Below are positions 63,501-64,000 of a stretch of 64,000 nucleotides of DNA, in pieces. The notes under the pieces were generated by a model. It worked only from the letters and a program-made list of their open reading frames with translations, did not search any database and was not told the origin of the DNA. The DNA is taken from NCBI GenBank assembly GCA_034687125.1, contig JAQGBZ010000016.1:186001-250000 (forward strand), given 5' to 3'. The translations under genes were made by a program, and so were the position numbers. Numbering within the stretch: position 1 is the first letter of the stretch; each line of letters opens with the position of its first letter. This DNA comes from Neelides folsomi (Eukaryota; Arthropoda; Collembola; Neelipleona; Neelidae).

Positions 63501-64000
63501 CAATTTACAAAATGTCATTTTGGCGTCTTGTTGAAAAGCCATCAATTTTATTTTACCATTTTGGATTATTAATAAGTATGTGGATGGTGTGAAAGTTGAG
63601 GGTAGTTTAAACAAAGTTGGAAGGACGATGAGGGTCCTTAAATCCATTGGCGTTGAGGGTGCACAACATCTCCCCTTGAAATGAGGTTTTTCATGTCCAA
63701 TATGACGAAATGGGTTTATAAGGATATTATTATTTTTATACGACCATTATCCCAACACAGGTAAATGAGAGCGTGGGGACGGAGACGCATTTCAATAGTA
63801 ATGTGAATCAATGAAGGACCGGCTCAGGGTAAAGGCCGACCTCATCATTTTTCCCATTCAGCCTTTACATCACCACTTGCCCCACCATGGCAAGATAGCC
63901 AACCGCTCTCCTCCGCACTTGCAAATCCATAAGTTAATGAGGTTGAATATTCGCTTCCATTAATTCCCTGAGCAAATGGGAAAAGGAGCGAAGGTTGTGT
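60533..64000. other. Non-coding region to the window end
   Basis: G+C-richer blocks at about 60.9-61.6 and 61.6-62.7 kb alternate with AT-rich DNA. Frames of 60-122 codons overlap on both strands at 61.6-62.1 and 62.2-62.8 kb without known motifs. No exon pair could be joined. The blocks could be regulatory or UTR sequence of a gene beyond the window. Confidence 0.4.

Noticed and set aside
1-64000. tRNA, rRNA or CRISPR arrays
   Set aside because: No cloverleaf with A and B boxes, no conserved rRNA stretch and no regularly spaced direct repeats were seen by eye; a covariance-model scan would be decisive.

Overview
The window is nuclear DNA from an AT-rich metazoan. Genes are split by short GT-AG introns. 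Exons are clearly richer in G+C than the surrounding AT-rich DNA, and many small non-autonomous DNA transposons are present. Protein content (LIS1, HGH1, TRMT2A, PTB adaptors, a zinc-finger SET protein) is animal-like. The very AT-rich spacers with compact introns would suit a crustacean such as a parasitic copepod, but that assignment is inference without a search. Exon joins below were made by hand: a join is accepted when the donor, acceptor and reading-frame phase all agree.

Layout. 1-7.3 kb: no convincing gene; contains a complete 773-bp hAT-like MITE with an exact 8-bp target duplication. 7.3-9.2 kb (minus): a PTB-domain protein whose domain is interrupted by a Ser/acidic insert; a possible distal first exon lies at 20.55-20.61 kb. 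9.2-23 kb: non-coding, with one 73-bp TA-flanked hairpin element. 23-25.4 kb (plus): a second PTB protein, two exons, 696 aa. 25.4-36.4 kb: non-coding, with a candidate solo LTR and a second hAT-like MITE. 36.4-40.1 kb (plus): a third PTB protein, about 902 aa, with two Cys-rich motifs and another 73-bp hairpin element in its intron.

41.0-52.6 kb is a compact housekeeping block. HGH1 (eEF2-folding factor, minus) and TRMT2A (tRNA m5U methyltransferase, plus) are divergently arranged around about 550 bp. Then come a small C2H2-SET protein (minus) and the dynein regulator LIS1/PAFAH1B1 (minus, seven coding exons). A 416-bp TA-flanked MITE sits just 3' of HGH1. 52.6-64 kb has no firm gene, but contains G+C-richer blocks and one TATA-like site upstream of a weak 106-codon reading frame.

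How the genes relate: HGH1 and TRMT2A both serve translation and probably share a promoter region. The three PTB genes lie within about 33 kb with no recognised gene between them, though their sequences are very different. Two carry RVxF-type PP1-docking motifs and two share a Tyr-Gly-Ser-Leu motif, so a scaffold cluster is a reasonable but untested idea.
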